Source: Chryseolinea lacunae (GTDB lineage: Bacteria > Bacteroidota > Bacteroidia > Cytophagales > Cyclobacteriaceae). Taken from it: 64,000 bases of DNA. Of the stretch, positions 9,208 to 19,081 are shown one piece after another. How positions within the stretch are numbered: the stretch's first letter is position 1; each line of letters starts with the position of its first letter. The position numbers and the translations under genes were made by a program. Where the stretch lies: contig NZ_JAERRB010000002.1 in the NCBI RefSeq assembly GCF_016735595.1, positions 756,996-820,995 on the forward strand. Reading direction: 5' to 3'. A model generated the notes under the pieces. It saw only the letters and a list, made by a program, of their open reading frames with translations. It did not search any database and was not told where the DNA came from.

Positions 9208-10638
9208 ATGCTAGAAAAAGTATCGTTCAACAAAACGAAAATTGTTGCCACCGTCGGCCCTGCCTCAAACTCGAAGGAAATGCTTCGCTCTTTAATTAAA
9301 GAGGGCGTGGACGTGTTTCGTCTGAACTTCTCTCACGGCACACACGAAGATCACCTCAAAGTGATCAAGAACGTGCGCGAACTGAACGCCGAAATGGGTT
9401 CACAGATCAGCTTGCTGCAGGATTTGCAAGGCCCTAAAATTCGTGTTAACGAAATGGAGCCCGGCATCGTCATTGAAGGCGGACAAACCCTCATCATCAC
9501 CACACGCGAACTCCTGGGAAACCGCGAGATCGTGAGCACGTCCTATAAAACATTGCCCAAAGACGTGAAGATCGGCGACATGATTCTGGTTGACGATGGT
9601 AAAATAGAACTGAAAGTAACCGAAATCCGCGGCGATGATGTGGTGACCGAAGTGGTATACGGCGGCCCCCTCAAATCGCGCAAGGGCATCAACCTGCCCT
9701 TCACCAAAGTGTCGGCACCCTCGCTCACCGAAAAGGACATGAAAGACCTTGAGTTTGGCCTGGCCAACGACGTGGACTGGATCGCCCTTTCGTTTGTGCG
9801 CAAGGCAGAAGATATTCACTCCATGCGCGCCATCATGGACAAAGCCAAATCGCAGGCCCGCATCGTGGCCAAAATCGAAAAGCCCGAAGCCCTCAGCAAC
9901 ATCGACGAGATCATTGCTGCCACCGATGGGGTGATGGTTGCCCGCGGCGATTTGGGTGTAGAGATCTGGATGGAAGAAGTGCCCATGGTGCAGAAAATGC
10001 TCGTGGAAAAATGTAACCGCGCCGGCAAACCCGTGATCGTGGCCACCCAGATGATGGAAAGCATGATCGAAAACCCGCGCCCTACACGCGCCGAAACCAA
10101 CGACGTGGCCAACGCCGTGATGGACGGAGCCGACGCGCTGATGCTCTCGGCCGAAACCGCCTCGGGAAGATATCCCCTGGAGGTTATCCGCAGCATGGTG
10201 CGCACCATTGCCTCCGTAGAAAAGAACGCGGATATCTACTACAGATTCCGCGAAGTAGACAAAAAATCGCCTACCTATATTCACGACAACTTTGTGCTCG
10301 CGGCGTGTAAGCTTGCCAAAGACGTGGGCGCCAAAGCCATTGTGGGCATGACGCAATCGGGCTACACCGCCTACCAGTCGTCGGCCTATCGCCCCAACGC
10401 CAATGTGTTTGTGTTCACGGCCAACAAGTCGTTGTTGAACAAGATCAACCTCGTGTGGGGCTCACAAGCCTACCACTACGAAAAGACCAACTCCACCGAC
10501 GAAACCATTGCCGACGTAGAGGCCGTGTTGAAAGCCGAAGGTCACGTGAAGTCTGGCGACATCTTCATTTTCCTGGCCAGCATGCCAATCCAGGAAAGGG
10601 GAAGAACCAACACGTTGAAGATTAACATTGTGAAATAA
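9208..10638 (+). CDS. pyk: Pyruvate kinase
   Basis: Last step of glycolysis: phosphoenolpyruvate plus ADP to pyruvate plus ATP. At 476 residues it is normal length. Visible motifs are TKIVATVGPASNSKEM, FRLNFSHGTHEDH, the catalytic-lysine motif IVAKIEKPEAL, MVARGDLGVEI and PVIVATQMMESMIENPRPTRAE. The C-terminal allosteric domain is complete. It sits 59 bases after the IPExxxVDY gene and ends before a strong terminator. Confidence 0.97.
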   Translation: MLEKVSFNKTKIVATVGPASNSKEMLRSLIKEGVDVFRLNFSHGTHEDHLKVIKNVRELNAEMGSQISLLQDLQGPKIRVNEMEPGIVIEGGQTLIITTRELLGNREIVSTSYKTLPKDVKIGDMILVDDGKIELKVTEIRGDDVVTEVVYGGPLKSRKGINLPFTKVSAPSLTEKDMKDLEFGLANDVDWIALSFVRKAEDIHSMRAIMDKAKSQARIVAKIEKPEALSNIDEIIAATDGVMVARGDLGVEIWMEEVPMVQKMLVEKCNRAGKPVIVATQMMESMIENPRPTRAETNDVANAVMDGADALMLSAETASGRYPLEVIRSMVRTIASVEKNADIYYRFREVDKKSPTYIHDNFVLAACKLAKDVGAKAIVGMTQSGYTAYQSSAYRPNANVFVFTANKSLLNKINLVWGSQAYHYEKTNSTDETIADVEAVLKAEGHVKSGDIFIFLASMPIQERGRTNTLKINIVK

Positions 10639-10671
10639 AGCAAAGCCCTGATTCAGGGTGCTCATACAAAG

Positions 10672-10709
10672 GATGCCGTAGACCAGTGATGGATACGGCA
10701 TCTTTTTTT
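10672..10709 (+). terminator. Rho-independent terminator after pyk
   Basis: A perfect 9-bp stem (GATGCCGTA with TACGGCATC, 13-base loop) is followed directly by seven T. It lies 34 bases after the pyk stop and 16 bases before the 3' end of the convergent gene. Confidence 0.9.
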
Positions 10710-10724
10710 GTGACTGATTTTTTT

Positions 10725-12275
10725 CTAACGCTTCGGCTCAACCATAATCACTTCCTCACGGTCCACCACCACCGCTCCCGCGGGATCGCCTTTTCGTTTG
10801 CGAACAAACTTTCGCGGCACCACCACCACAGGACACAGCGTGTCAGTTTTTCGTTTCGAGTGATAGGCCGCCAATTGCGCCGCGCGTTCGATTACATCTT
10901 TCGGGAAATTTTTGCCCGCTTGATGTTTGATGAGCACGTGCGAACCTGCCACGTCTTTGGCGTGAAGCCACAGATCTTCCTTGAAGCCATACTTCAGCGT
11001 GAGCACATCGTTGCTCTCGGCGTTGCGGCCCACCCAGATGCGATAGCCGTTAAATTCAGTTTCGTTGTAGGGGAGAGGCTTGGGTTGTTTTTCTTTGACG
11101 TTGGTCCATCCCAGGTCTTCCGAAAACGAGCGGATGTTTTTTAGCCCGCTCAGGGCTTCGGCGTCGGCCAGCTGGCGTTTCAGTTTGGCGATGTCCTTTT
11201 GTTTCGCATCCAGCAGTTGCTGGATGCGTTGCATTTCGAGTTGTTGCTTTTTTGATTTTTTATAGAACACTTCGGCGTTCTTCTGTGGTGAAAGATCTTT
11301 CTTCAGCTTGATTTCGGTGGGATGATTTTCGAGGTAGAAGTTGGGAAGCACCACGCGGTCCATGCCGGTTTTGATTTCGTGCATGTGGGCCATGATGAGG
11401 TCGGCCCACACCTTATAGTTGTTGTCGCCCTGAAGGGCCGCCAGTTTTTCGGAGGTCTTGGCAAAATACTCTTCGCTGCTGTGGAGCTTTGCCTTGAGCG
11501 AAGCCAGGAGCGACGACCGTTCGCGCCCCAATGCATCCTGCTGCGAATAGGTGAGGAAAAATTCGTTGATGGCGTTGATGGGATCCGAAAAAGTTTTCGC
11601 GATGTCCCCGATGGGCAACAACGAAAACGCGACTTTGCCTTCGAACGACGTGATAAAATAGTGGGGGTGCTCAAGCTCCTGCAACACGGTTTGTATGGCA
11701 TCCCACTTTTCTTTGTCGGCCAGTGTCTGAAAATTTTTCAGATCCAGATAGCGCCACACCAGTTTCCCGAACGTGAAGTAGAGGCCGCCCGGATTTTGGA
11801 TGTGCTGGGCAAATGTTTCGAACGACCAGTCGATGGTGCGGTGAAGTTTGGTACGGTCTATCGCTTCGTCTTCGAGAATGTTGTTTTTGAAAAGTTCGTC
11901 AATGCTGTCGCCCACAAACAGCACGATGTTAGAGCGGTTGCCGTGAAGTTTGAACAGCAGCGACACGTGGTTGTTGAAGTCGATCGAGAAGCTGCGCTCA
12001 TTCTCAAACTGCGTGATGCCCGCCACCCGGTGGCCGATGAGGTTCGAAAAAAGGTCGGCGCTGTTCTTGCGCGCACGATGAAAATTCTCGGGAAAAGACA
12101 CACACGAAAACGACGACAGCAAACTGGCTTTTATAAAAAACGGATCGCCGGCCGTTTCAAACCGGATGATGAGCTCGTCTTTGTTCTGGCTGAAACATTC
12201 CGACACGACCGTGTCTTTCAATCGCTTTTCGAGCGAGGTGGTGAGCTGACGAAGGAAGAAATAGTTGTTGTGCAC
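10725..12275 (-). CDS. NFACT/RqcH-like ribosome quality-control protein
   Basis: A 516-residue NFACT family protein. NFACT-N spans about the first 250 residues, with a short coiled coil around 330-390 (KKSKKQQLEMQRIQQLLDAK). The C-terminal NFACT-R (DUF814) domain contains GYRIWVGRNAESNDVLT, LWLHAKDVAGSHVLI and CPVVVVPRKFVRKRKGDPAG. RqcH relatives bind stalled 60S/50S-tRNA complexes and add Ala tails; older annotations call the family fibronectin-binding. The start is GTG at 12273-12275. Confidence 0.85.
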   Translation of the reverse strand: MHNNYFFLRQLTTSLEKRLKDTVVSECFSQNKDELIIRFETAGDPFFIKASLLSSFSCVSFPENFHRARKNSADLFSNLIGHRVAGITQFENERSFSIDFNNHVSLLFKLHGNRSNIVLFVGDSIDELFKNNILEDEAIDRTKLHRTIDWSFETFAQHIQNPGGLYFTFGKLVWRYLDLKNFQTLADKEKWDAIQTVLQELEHPHYFITSFEGKVAFSLLPIGDIAKTFSDPINAINEFFLTYSQQDALGRERSSLLASLKAKLHSSEEYFAKTSEKLAALQGDNNYKVWADLIMAHMHEIKTGMDRVVLPNFYLENHPTEIKLKKDLSPQKNAEVFYKKSKKQQLEMQRIQQLLDAKQKDIAKLKRQLADAEALSGLKNIRSFSEDLGWTNVKEKQPKPLPYNETEFNGYRIWVGRNAESNDVLTLKYGFKEDLWLHAKDVAGSHVLIKHQAGKNFPKDVIERAAQLAAYHSKRKTDTLCPVVVVPRKFVRKRKGDPAGAVVVDREEVIMVEPKR

Positions 12276-12335
12276 AGCCGAAAGGTAAGAGTTTATTCGC
12301 GCACCACGCGGCCGGTGTGCGCAACAACGATCGGC

Positions 12336-13100
12336 TTAGTTCATTTCAAGCTGCATGCCGTCGTAGGCGAGCAGCACGTTGTCGGGCAATTTTTTTTCTA
12401 CGGCGCCGTGCAGCCCCAGGCGGTGGCTGATGTGGGTCAGATAGGTGCGGCCGGGATTGATGCGTGCAATCATCTTCAGGGCTTCGTCGAGGTTGAAGTG
12501 CGAAATGTGGGGTTCAATCTGCAGCGCATTCAGCACAAGCACCTTGGTGCCGCGAAGGCGCTCAAGCGTTTCGTCGGCGATGGCGTTGGCATCGGTGATG
12601 TAGCTGAAATCGCCAAACCGGAAGCCCAGCACCGGAAGGTGGAGGTGCATGACCGGCAAGGGGGTTATGGGCACGCCGCCCACTTCGAATGGTTTTTCAG
12701 AGATGAGGTTGAGTGTTATGCGCGGGATGCCCGGATAGGCGTCTTTGTTGAAGGCGTAGGCGTATTCTACTTTCAGCTGGTCCAGCACCTGCTGTGTGCC
12801 AAACACGGGCATGTCGGTGCCTTGCATGAAGTTGTAGGCCCGCACGTCGTCAAGGCCGGCCGTGTGGTCGCGGTGCGCGTGCGTGAACAGCACGGCATCG
12901 ACGCGTTTCACATTTTCGCGGAGCATTTGCTGGCGGAAGTCGGGGCCGGTGTCGACGATGAAGCTTTGTCCCCCGGTTTCTACGTGGATGGAGGTGCGGA
13001 GGCGTTTGTTGCGGAAGTCAAGCGATTGGCACACTTCGCAGGTGCAGCCGATCACGGGCACCCCCTGCGATGTTCCGGTGCCGAGAAATGTTATTTTCAA
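12336..13100 (-). CDS. PhnP-like metallo-beta-lactamase fold hydrolase
   Basis: A 254-residue MBL-fold protein. It has TFLGTGTSQGVPVIGC followed by CEVC (a PhnP-type second metal site), the metal motif FTHAHRDHTAGLDD near residue 73, and a late histidine in TYLTHISHRLG. PhnP enzymes cleave cyclic phosphodiesters. The start is taken as TTG at 13098-13100, because the family begins MKITFLGTGTSQG there. That TTG overlaps the stop of the small upstream gene (TTGA), giving translational coupling. The longer open frame upstream lies over that small gene and is not MBL-like. Confidence 0.85.
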   Translation of the reverse strand: MKITFLGTGTSQGVPVIGCTCEVCQSLDFRNKRLRTSIHVETGGQSFIVDTGPDFRQQMLRENVKRVDAVLFTHAHRDHTAGLDDVRAYNFMQGTDMPVFGTQQVLDQLKVEYAYAFNKDAYPGIPRITLNLISEKPFEVGGVPITPLPVMHLHLPVLGFRFGDFSYITDANAIADETLERLRGTKVLVLNALQIEPHISHFNLDEALKMIARINPGRTYLTHISHRLGLHGAVEKKLPDNVLLAYDGMQLEMN

Positions 13101-13366
13101 GCGGCTTCGGTGTGATGCAGTTCGTCGTAAAGCTTTTGGCTTTTGTCTGTGAACCGCGTGCCGTCCAGCACCACGTGCTTTATAATTTCCAGCAAGGCGT
13201 TGATTTTGCCTTCGGTGGTGTAGAACTTGTTGATGATGATGATCTTCTGATCCTTCAACACGCAATAACCCGACTTGAACGTGCCTTTCTCATACCGCAG
13301 GGTGTAGTCCGATTCTGCGATCATATCCTCGAATTTGGTCAAAAACTGGGTTGTGTACTTGATCAT
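13097..13366 (-). CDS. Conserved small protein of unknown function
   Basis: An 89-residue cytoplasmic protein starting at the ATG at 13364-13366 (MIKYTTQFLTKFED). It is rich in Lys/Ile strands (KDQKIIIINKFYTTEGKINALLEII) with no catalytic motif I recognise. The stop overlaps the start of the MBL hydrolase, so both are translated from one message. Alternative upstream starts would add a sequence of atypical composition, so the short form is preferred. Confidence 0.65.
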   Translation of the reverse strand: MIKYTTQFLTKFEDMIAESDYTLRYEKGTFKSGYCVLKDQKIIIINKFYTTEGKINALLEIIKHVVLDGTRFTDKSQKLYDELHHTEAA

Positions 13367-13552
13367 GCTACAGATATTTTCGACGGCAAGATAGCAAGAA
13401 ACCGGGGAAGTCCGAAAGCCGCCCACCGGAAGTTTACCCCCGGCAAAAGAGGCTGTGAACCAGGGCAAACGGGTCTGTTTGCAGCGCGATCACTAGCCGA
13501 AGTTTGGCGCTGATATTTTCAGGATTGATGCCTTGTGGCGTAACTTGCGGTC

Positions 13553-14455
13553 TTGGAGAACAGAAAAAAACTTATTGTGGTGGCGGGCCCGACCGCCGTG
13601 GGAAAAACGGCAGTGGCCCTCGCGTTGGCAAAACACTTTCAAACCGAGATTGTTTCTGCCGACTCGCGCCAGATTTTTCGCGAACTCCACCTGGGCACCG
13701 CCAAGCCATCGGCTGATGAATTGGGGCAGGTGCGTCACCATTTCATCGACAGCCACTCCATCCACGAAGACTACGACGCGGCCCAGTATGGCCACGATGC
13801 GCTGGCGCTCATTCACGAACTGTTCACACAACACAACGAAGTGATTCTGTGCGGAGGCTCCGGTCTCTATGTGAAAGCCGTGTGCGAAGGGTTTGACGAC
13901 ATTCCCGAAATTGACCCGGCCGTGCGCGAAAAACTGACCGCCGAATTTCAGGAACACGGCATCGCCGTGCTGCAGGAAAAAATGCAGACGCTCGACGCTG
14001 AACTCTACGCGACGATCGACCGCCAGAATCCCCAACGCCTCATGCGCGCGCTCGAGGTGAGAATCGGCACGGGCCAGTCCATCGCCTTCTTCCGCAAGCA
14101 AAATAAACGCACCCACAATTTCACCATCATCAAAACCGGGCTCACACTTCCCCGCGAAGAACTCTACGGGCGCATCGACACGCGCATGGACCAGATGATT
14201 GCCGATGGCCTGTTTGCCGAAGCCGAATCGCTCTTTCCGCTGCGGGCACTCAACGCCTTGCAAACCGTGGGCTATCAGGAGATCTTTGATTTCATGGAAG
14301 GAAAATACAACCGCGAAGAAGCCATCCGCTTGCTGAAGCGCAACTCGCGCCACTATGCCAAACGTCAGCTCACGTGGTTCACTCGCGACCCCGGGGTGCA
14401 GTGGTTTTCGCCCGGGGAGGTTGAAAAGATTATAGAAGTCGTGAAGAATGCGTAA
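13553..14455 (+). CDS. miaA: tRNA dimethylallyltransferase
   Basis: Transfers a dimethylallyl group to A37 of tRNAs reading U-starting codons. The 300-residue protein starts at TTG 13553 and has the P-loop VVAGPTAVGKTAVALALA. It also has SADSRQIFRELHLGTAKP and LCGGSGLYVKAV, and ends with RNSRHYAKRQLTWFTRD. Length is typical. It is the first gene of the long plus-strand run of envelope genes. Confidence 0.95.
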   Translation: MENRKKLIVVAGPTAVGKTAVALALAKHFQTEIVSADSRQIFRELHLGTAKPSADELGQVRHHFIDSHSIHEDYDAAQYGHDALALIHELFTQHNEVILCGGSGLYVKAVCEGFDDIPEIDPAVREKLTAEFQEHGIAVLQEKMQTLDAELYATIDRQNPQRLMRALEVRIGTGQSIAFFRKQNKRTHNFTIIKTGLTLPREELYGRIDTRMDQMIADGLFAEAESLFPLRALNALQTVGYQEIFDFMEGKYNREEAIRLLKRNSRHYAKRQLTWFTRDPGVQWFSPGEVEKIIEVVKNA

Positions 14456-14485
14456 ATCGTGTCATCGAAAATTCTGCGCCATCGC

Positions 14486-15784
14486 ATGAAGGAAAATAAA
14501 GTATTGATCGTAACCTACTACTGGCCCCCCAGCGGCGGCAGCGGAGTGCAGCGATGGCTGAAGTTTGTGAAATACCTTCCGGGGTTGGGATGGACGCCCT
14601 ATGTGTTCACACCCGAAAATCCCGCGTTCGACATCCGCGACGAATCGCTTGCCCGCAACGTGCCCCCTGAAGCCAGGGTGATCCGCTTTCCCATATGGGA
14701 ACCCTACGAAGCCTTCTTCGCCATCTCGTCGCTGCTCGGCAAAAAGAAATCGGCCAGGCCCACCGACCTGGTGTCGGGAAAAAATAAATCACTCTTTCAA
14801 ACCTTAAGCACCTGGGTGCGCGGCAACCTCATTGTGCCCGACCCGCGTGTGTTTTGGGTGAAGCCTTCTGTGAAATTTCTGGACACGTTTTTAAAAGAAC
14901 AAAACATCACCACCATCATCACCACCGGTCCGCCCCACAGCATGCACCTCATTGGCTACCGGCTGAAAAAGAAAAATCCCACCCTGCGCTGGATCGCCGA
15001 CTTTCGCGACCCGTGGAGCGAGTGGGGCCTGCTGGAAAGCCTCATGGTGGGCAAGCGCGCTCTGCGGCAACATCAGCAGTGGGAAGCACGCGTGCTGCAA
15101 ACCGCCGATGCCGTCACCACCATCACGCCGTTTTATGTGCGGCGATTCGAAGCACTTGCAAAACGCCCCGTCACGTTGCTGACCAACGGCTATGATGAAG
15201 ATGATTTTGCAACACTCGTCATCCGCCGGCCCGACACGTTTGTGATCCGCCACGTGGGCATCGTGAACGAGAAGTGCGATCCACGTCCCTTCATGCGCGC
15301 GGTGGAAGCGTTGGCAACAACCCACCCGGAGTTTGGAAGATTGGTGCAGATCGATTTTGTGGGCGAAGTACATCCTCAGTTCCGCGCGTTTGTGATGGCC
15401 TCAACTATCCTGGCCGGCATCACCACCTTCACGGCCTCGGTGCCACACCGCGAGTTGATCGCGAAGTATGGCGACGCGGCGTTGTTGCTGCTGGTGCTCA
15501 CAGGCTATAAAGATGCCGAAGGCTACATGCCCGGAAAACTGTTTGAGTATCTCGCCACCGGTCTACCCATCCTGGCCACCGGCCCCGAAGCCGGTGACGC
15601 GGCACAGCTGCTCAACAAGACCAACGCCGGCCGCATGATCGATGGCGACAAACAAGCCGTGATCATCGAAACACTGGCGCACCATTTTGAACACTGGAAG
15701 CAGGGCACGGCGCAGACGAAGAAACATGCGGGCGAAGAATATTCACGCCGCGCCATTGCCCGCAAACTCACGGAAATGTTATGA
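14486..15784 (+). CDS. GT4-like glycosyltransferase
   Basis: A 432-residue GT-B fold glycosyltransferase. The N-terminal domain carries YYWPPSGGSGVQRWLKF, frequent in Bacteroidota polysaccharide genes, and RWIADFRDPWSEWG. The C-terminal donor domain has GYMPGKLFEYLATGLPILATGPEAGD, with the acidic residue expected to bind the sugar nucleotide. The start is placed at the ATG at 14486 rather than the in-frame GTG at 14459, because the family begins MKENKVLIVTYYWPP. It lies next to the flippase and aminotransferase genes. Confidence 0.8.
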   Translation: MKENKVLIVTYYWPPSGGSGVQRWLKFVKYLPGLGWTPYVFTPENPAFDIRDESLARNVPPEARVIRFPIWEPYEAFFAISSLLGKKKSARPTDLVSGKNKSLFQTLSTWVRGNLIVPDPRVFWVKPSVKFLDTFLKEQNITTIITTGPPHSMHLIGYRLKKKNPTLRWIADFRDPWSEWGLLESLMVGKRALRQHQQWEARVLQTADAVTTITPFYVRRFEALAKRPVTLLTNGYDEDDFATLVIRRPDTFVIRHVGIVNEKCDPRPFMRAVEALATTHPEFGRLVQIDFVGEVHPQFRAFVMASTILAGITTFTASVPHRELIAKYGDAALLLLVLTGYKDAEGYMPGKLFEYLATGLPILATGPEAGDAAQLLNKTNAGRMIDGDKQAVIIETLAHHFEHWKQGTAQTKKHAGEEYSRRAIARKLTEML

Positions 15785-15839
15785 CGCGGTCCACCGCTTT
15801 CTATGAAATGATTTACTTGCACGCACAACGATACGCACA

Positions 15840-17285
15840 GTGATTAGCAAAGGGTTTATCAAAAGTTCACTTATCTACACGGTGGCCGGAACGTTGCCGA
15901 TGGCGAGTGGATTTATTTTGTTGCCCTTCTACATCAACCAACTGTCCACAGAACTATACGGTGCACTTTCGGTCTATCTTGTTTTTTCGCTGCTGGTTCA
16001 GATTCTTGTCACGTTCAGTTTTGACACCTCGGTCTACATACATTTTCATGAGCTGAAGGCCGACGCGCAAAAGCTGGCGCGTTTTGTCAGTTCGGCCTTT
16101 GTGTTCATGTTGTTGATGGGGCTGGGCGTGGGGGTGCTGCTGACGTTCACCGGCGATTTTGTTTTCCGATTGGTGTTGTCCGAAAAAAATGTGGCGTTCT
16201 ATCCCTACGGTCTGGTTTCGGTTGGGGCGGGCATCTTTCAGGCCATCTTCAAAGTGCACAGCAGTTTGCTGCAAAGCCGTGAGAAGCCCGAAGTGTTTCT
16301 GCTTTCGAATGTTCTTTCTTTCTCGCTCATTGCAACGTTAACCATCATCGGGTTGATGTTGTATCCGGGCAGTCTGATCGGACCTTTGGTGGGAAGATTT
16401 CTGGCGTCGCTCATTCCCGGTCTTTGGGCACTGGCCCGCATTTTTCGCGAGTTTGGTTTTCACTACGACTTCTCGTGGCTTCGGTCGTCGTTCAGCTTCA
16501 ACGCCTACACGTTCATCTACCAGGTGCAGCAGTGGGTCATCAACCAGTTCGACAGAATTCTCATGCTTTTTTTTCTCACGCTGGGCGATGTGGGGGTATA
16601 CGATTTTGCGATCAAGTGTTTGATTCCCGTCGAGCTGCTCATGAACAGTCTTCACAGTTCGTTCTATCCCAAAGTGGTGAGCACGCTCATTGCGCAGAAA
16701 GAGAAAGGCTCTGTGCCCGAAATCAATCGCTACTATCATGGCCTCACCGCCGTGGTGATGTTGCTGGTGTGTGGCAGCATCCTCGCGCTCCCCTGGGGCA
16801 TTCACCTGTTTGCGCGCAAGGCTTCCTATCAGCAGGCCATTCCCTACATACCCTACATCGGGTTGATTTATTTCTTCCGGACCATGCGCCTGTTTTTCTC
16901 GGTGCCCTATGGCATCTTGAAATATTCAAAACCATTGCCCGTGATCTATCTGGTGATTTCGTCTGTCAAAGTAGTGGGCATGATTGTGTTGATCCGCTAC
17001 CTAAATGTGTATGGCGTTATTGTGGCCTCGCTGTTGAGCGCGGCAATCGAAATTGTGTTGCTGGGCAGCAACATCAGGGGCATGTTCGCCTTTCGCTATA
17101 ACGTATTCAAAATTGTGTTGGCGCCGCTCATCATGTTTGCGTTCATCGTGGTGCTGGAGCCGACGCTGGCAAAAGACTATCCCTTCATCACGCATGCATT
17201 TTACCTGGTCTGCTGTGGTGGATTGCTGTGGTGGGCCTATCGAAAAGAGCTGCCCCTCATCAACCCCCTCCGCAGAAATTTGTAA
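15840..17285 (+). CDS. Wzx-type oligosaccharide flippase (MOP superfamily)
   Basis: A 481-residue membrane protein with about 12-14 hydrophobic segments over its whole length, from FIKSSLIYTVAGTLPMASGFILLPFY at the start. It matches the polysaccharide-export flippase family that moves undecaprenol-linked repeat units across the inner membrane. It starts at GTG 15840. The neighbours are a glycosyltransferase and sugar-modifying enzymes, as expected for a surface-glycan cluster. Confidence 0.8.
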   Translation: MISKGFIKSSLIYTVAGTLPMASGFILLPFYINQLSTELYGALSVYLVFSLLVQILVTFSFDTSVYIHFHELKADAQKLARFVSSAFVFMLLMGLGVGVLLTFTGDFVFRLVLSEKNVAFYPYGLVSVGAGIFQAIFKVHSSLLQSREKPEVFLLSNVLSFSLIATLTIIGLMLYPGSLIGPLVGRFLASLIPGLWALARIFREFGFHYDFSWLRSSFSFNAYTFIYQVQQWVINQFDRILMLFFLTLGDVGVYDFAIKCLIPVELLMNSLHSSFYPKVVSTLIAQKEKGSVPEINRYYHGLTAVVMLLVCGSILALPWGIHLFARKASYQQAIPYIPYIGLIYFFRTMRLFFSVPYGILKYSKPLPVIYLVISSVKVVGMIVLIRYLNVYGVIVASLLSAAIEIVLLGSNIRGMFAFRYNVFKIVLAPLIMFAFIVVLEPTLAKDYPFITHAFYLVCCGGLLWWAYRKELPLINPLRRNL

Positions 17286-17325
17286 CATTGCCTCCGAATT
17301 AATGCTAATTTGCAATTTGTAAAAA

Positions 17326-18408
17326 ATGATCCCCGTCACGAAACCTTTTCTGCCACCGATTCAGGAATATGAGCAATACCTCCAGGACATCTGGAAGCGT
17401 AATTGGCTTACCAACAACGGACCTCTGGTGAACGAACTGGAGCTGAAGCTGAAAGACTACCAGGAGGTGAAACATCTCCTCTACGTCACCAACGGCACCA
17501 TTGCCATACAGCTTGCCATAAAGGCGCTGGGGTTGAAAGGCGAAATCATCACAACACCGTTCTCGTATGTGGCCACCACCAGCAGCATTGTGTGGGAAGG
17601 TTGCACACCGGTGTTTGTAGACATCGACCCCGCTACCTGCAACATCGACCCCGCCAAAATTGAAGCGGCCATCACACCCCAAACGTCGGCCATCCTGGCC
17701 ACGCACGTCTATGGAAATCCCTGCGATGTGGAGGCGATTGATGAGATTGCAAAACGAAGAAACCTCAAAGTTATCTACGACGGCGCGCATGCCTTTGGTG
17801 TGAAATACAAAGGCCGCTCCATCTTTGACTATGGCGATGTGAGCACGTGCAGCTTCCACGCCACAAAACTTTTCCACACCATAGAAGGCGGCTCGGTGGT
17901 CACAAAAGATCCGGAGTTGCTGAAGCGCATGGCCTACCTGCGAAACTTTGGTCACGATGGGCCGGAGCGGTTTGCCGAGCTGGGCATCAACGGCAAAAAT
18001 TCCGAGTTTCATGCGGCCATGGGGTTGGTGAACCTTCGCTATGTTGACCGCATCATCGAAACCCGGAAACAACTGTCGGCGCACTACGATAAATTCATGG
18101 GCACCTTCCAGGGAAGCAAGCCTTCAGTTTCGGCAGATGTGGTCTATAACTATGCCTACTATCCGGTGATCTTTGATTCTGAAAAGCTCCTGGTTCGCGT
18201 GCTCGACACGTTGCAACAAAACTGGGTGCACCCCCGCCGCTATTTCTTTCCCTCGCTGGAAAATCTTCCCTATGTGGAAAAGCGCGGCGTGTGCACGGTG
18301 GCAAACTCCATTGCCCAACGGGCGCTGTGCTTGCCGCTCTACGACACGCTGTCGCCTGAAGAAATCGATATGATCTTCAGAATCATTCTGAGAGTTCAAA
18401 ACAACTGA
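17326..18408 (+). CDS. DegT/DnrJ/EryC1 family sugar aminotransferase
   Basis: A 360-residue PLP enzyme that aminates a keto nucleotide sugar. The N-terminal PFLPPIQEYEQYL..IWKRNWLTNNGP is the family's usual opening. The PLP lysine is in CSFHATKLFHTIEGG near residue 185, and GKNSEFHAAMGL follows. The next gene encodes a PglD/NeuD-like acetyltransferase, so the pair could make an N-acetylated amino sugar. Which sugar cannot be told from sequence. Confidence 0.88.
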   Translation: MIPVTKPFLPPIQEYEQYLQDIWKRNWLTNNGPLVNELELKLKDYQEVKHLLYVTNGTIAIQLAIKALGLKGEIITTPFSYVATTSSIVWEGCTPVFVDIDPATCNIDPAKIEAAITPQTSAILATHVYGNPCDVEAIDEIAKRRNLKVIYDGAHAFGVKYKGRSIFDYGDVSTCSFHATKLFHTIEGGSVVTKDPELLKRMAYLRNFGHDGPERFAELGINGKNSEFHAAMGLVNLRYVDRIIETRKQLSAHYDKFMGTFQGSKPSVSADVVYNYAYYPVIFDSEKLLVRVLDTLQQNWVHPRRYFFPSLENLPYVEKRGVCTVANSIAQRALCLPLYDTLSPEEIDMIFRIILRVQNN

Positions 18409-18415
18409 GGTCGCT

Positions 18416-19078
18416 ATGGTGGTTGTGGGCGCAAAGGGGTTTGCAAAAGAAGTGCTGGAAGTGCTGACGCTCTGTGGCGACGTGAACGACCTCTATTTTT
18501 TTGATGACCTGTCGGCCGACATTCCTGAAAAACTTTTCGACACATTTCCCATTCTGCGTTCCATGGAAGATGTGAAAACTATCTTTCAAACCACGGGCGA
18601 TTCACGGTTCACACTCGGCCTCGGCAACCCTGCACTGCGCCTGAAGTTGTACAGAAAATTTCTGGACGCCGGTGGCATTCTCACCTCAACCATAAGCCCG
18701 AAAGCCGATATCGGTCGCTATGGAATTTCCATTGGCGACGGGTGCAACATTCTTTCGGGTGTGGTAATCACCAGCCAGGTTGTGCTGGGCAGGGGATGCC
18801 TGGTGAACCCCGGATGCATTCTCTCGCACGATGGCGTGGTGGGCGAATTTGTAGAGTTGTCGCCGGGCGTCAGAATCACGGGAAATTGCACGATTGGAAA
18901 CTACACGGTGCTGGGCACAAACGCCGTGATTCTGCCAAAAGTAACGGTGGGGAGCAACGTCATTGTTGGTGCCGGGGCGGTTGTCACAAAAGACGTTCCC
19001 GACAACTGCGTTGTGGCCGGTGTGCCTGCCGTTTTCAAAAGAGCCCTCGCGCCACTTTCTAACACCGCTCTTCGCTAA
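18416..19078 (+). CDS. PglD/NeuD-like sugar O/N-acetyltransferase
   Basis: A 220-residue protein with a nucleotide-binding-like N-terminal fold (MVVVGAKGFAKEVLEVL) and a left-handed beta-helix of hexapeptide repeats (residues about 95-205). The repeats contain GCLVNPGCILSHDGVVGE, with the His at the usual catalytic place, and end VVAGVPAVF. It follows the aminotransferase by 7 bases, so the pair probably acts in sequence on one nucleotide sugar. Confidence 0.8.
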   Translation: MVVVGAKGFAKEVLEVLTLCGDVNDLYFFDDLSADIPEKLFDTFPILRSMEDVKTIFQTTGDSRFTLGLGNPALRLKLYRKFLDAGGILTSTISPKADIGRYGISIGDGCNILSGVVITSQVVLGRGCLVNPGCILSHDGVVGEFVELSPGVRITGNCTIGNYTVLGTNAVILPKVTVGSNVIVGAGAVVTKDVPDNCVVAGVPAVFKRALAPLSNTALR

Positions 19079-19081
19079 AGC

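Noticed and set aside
11322-13115. A 597-codon plus-strand open frame
   Set aside because: It is antisense to the RqcH-like and PhnP-like genes, which have clear family motifs. The antisense product has no recognisable domains.
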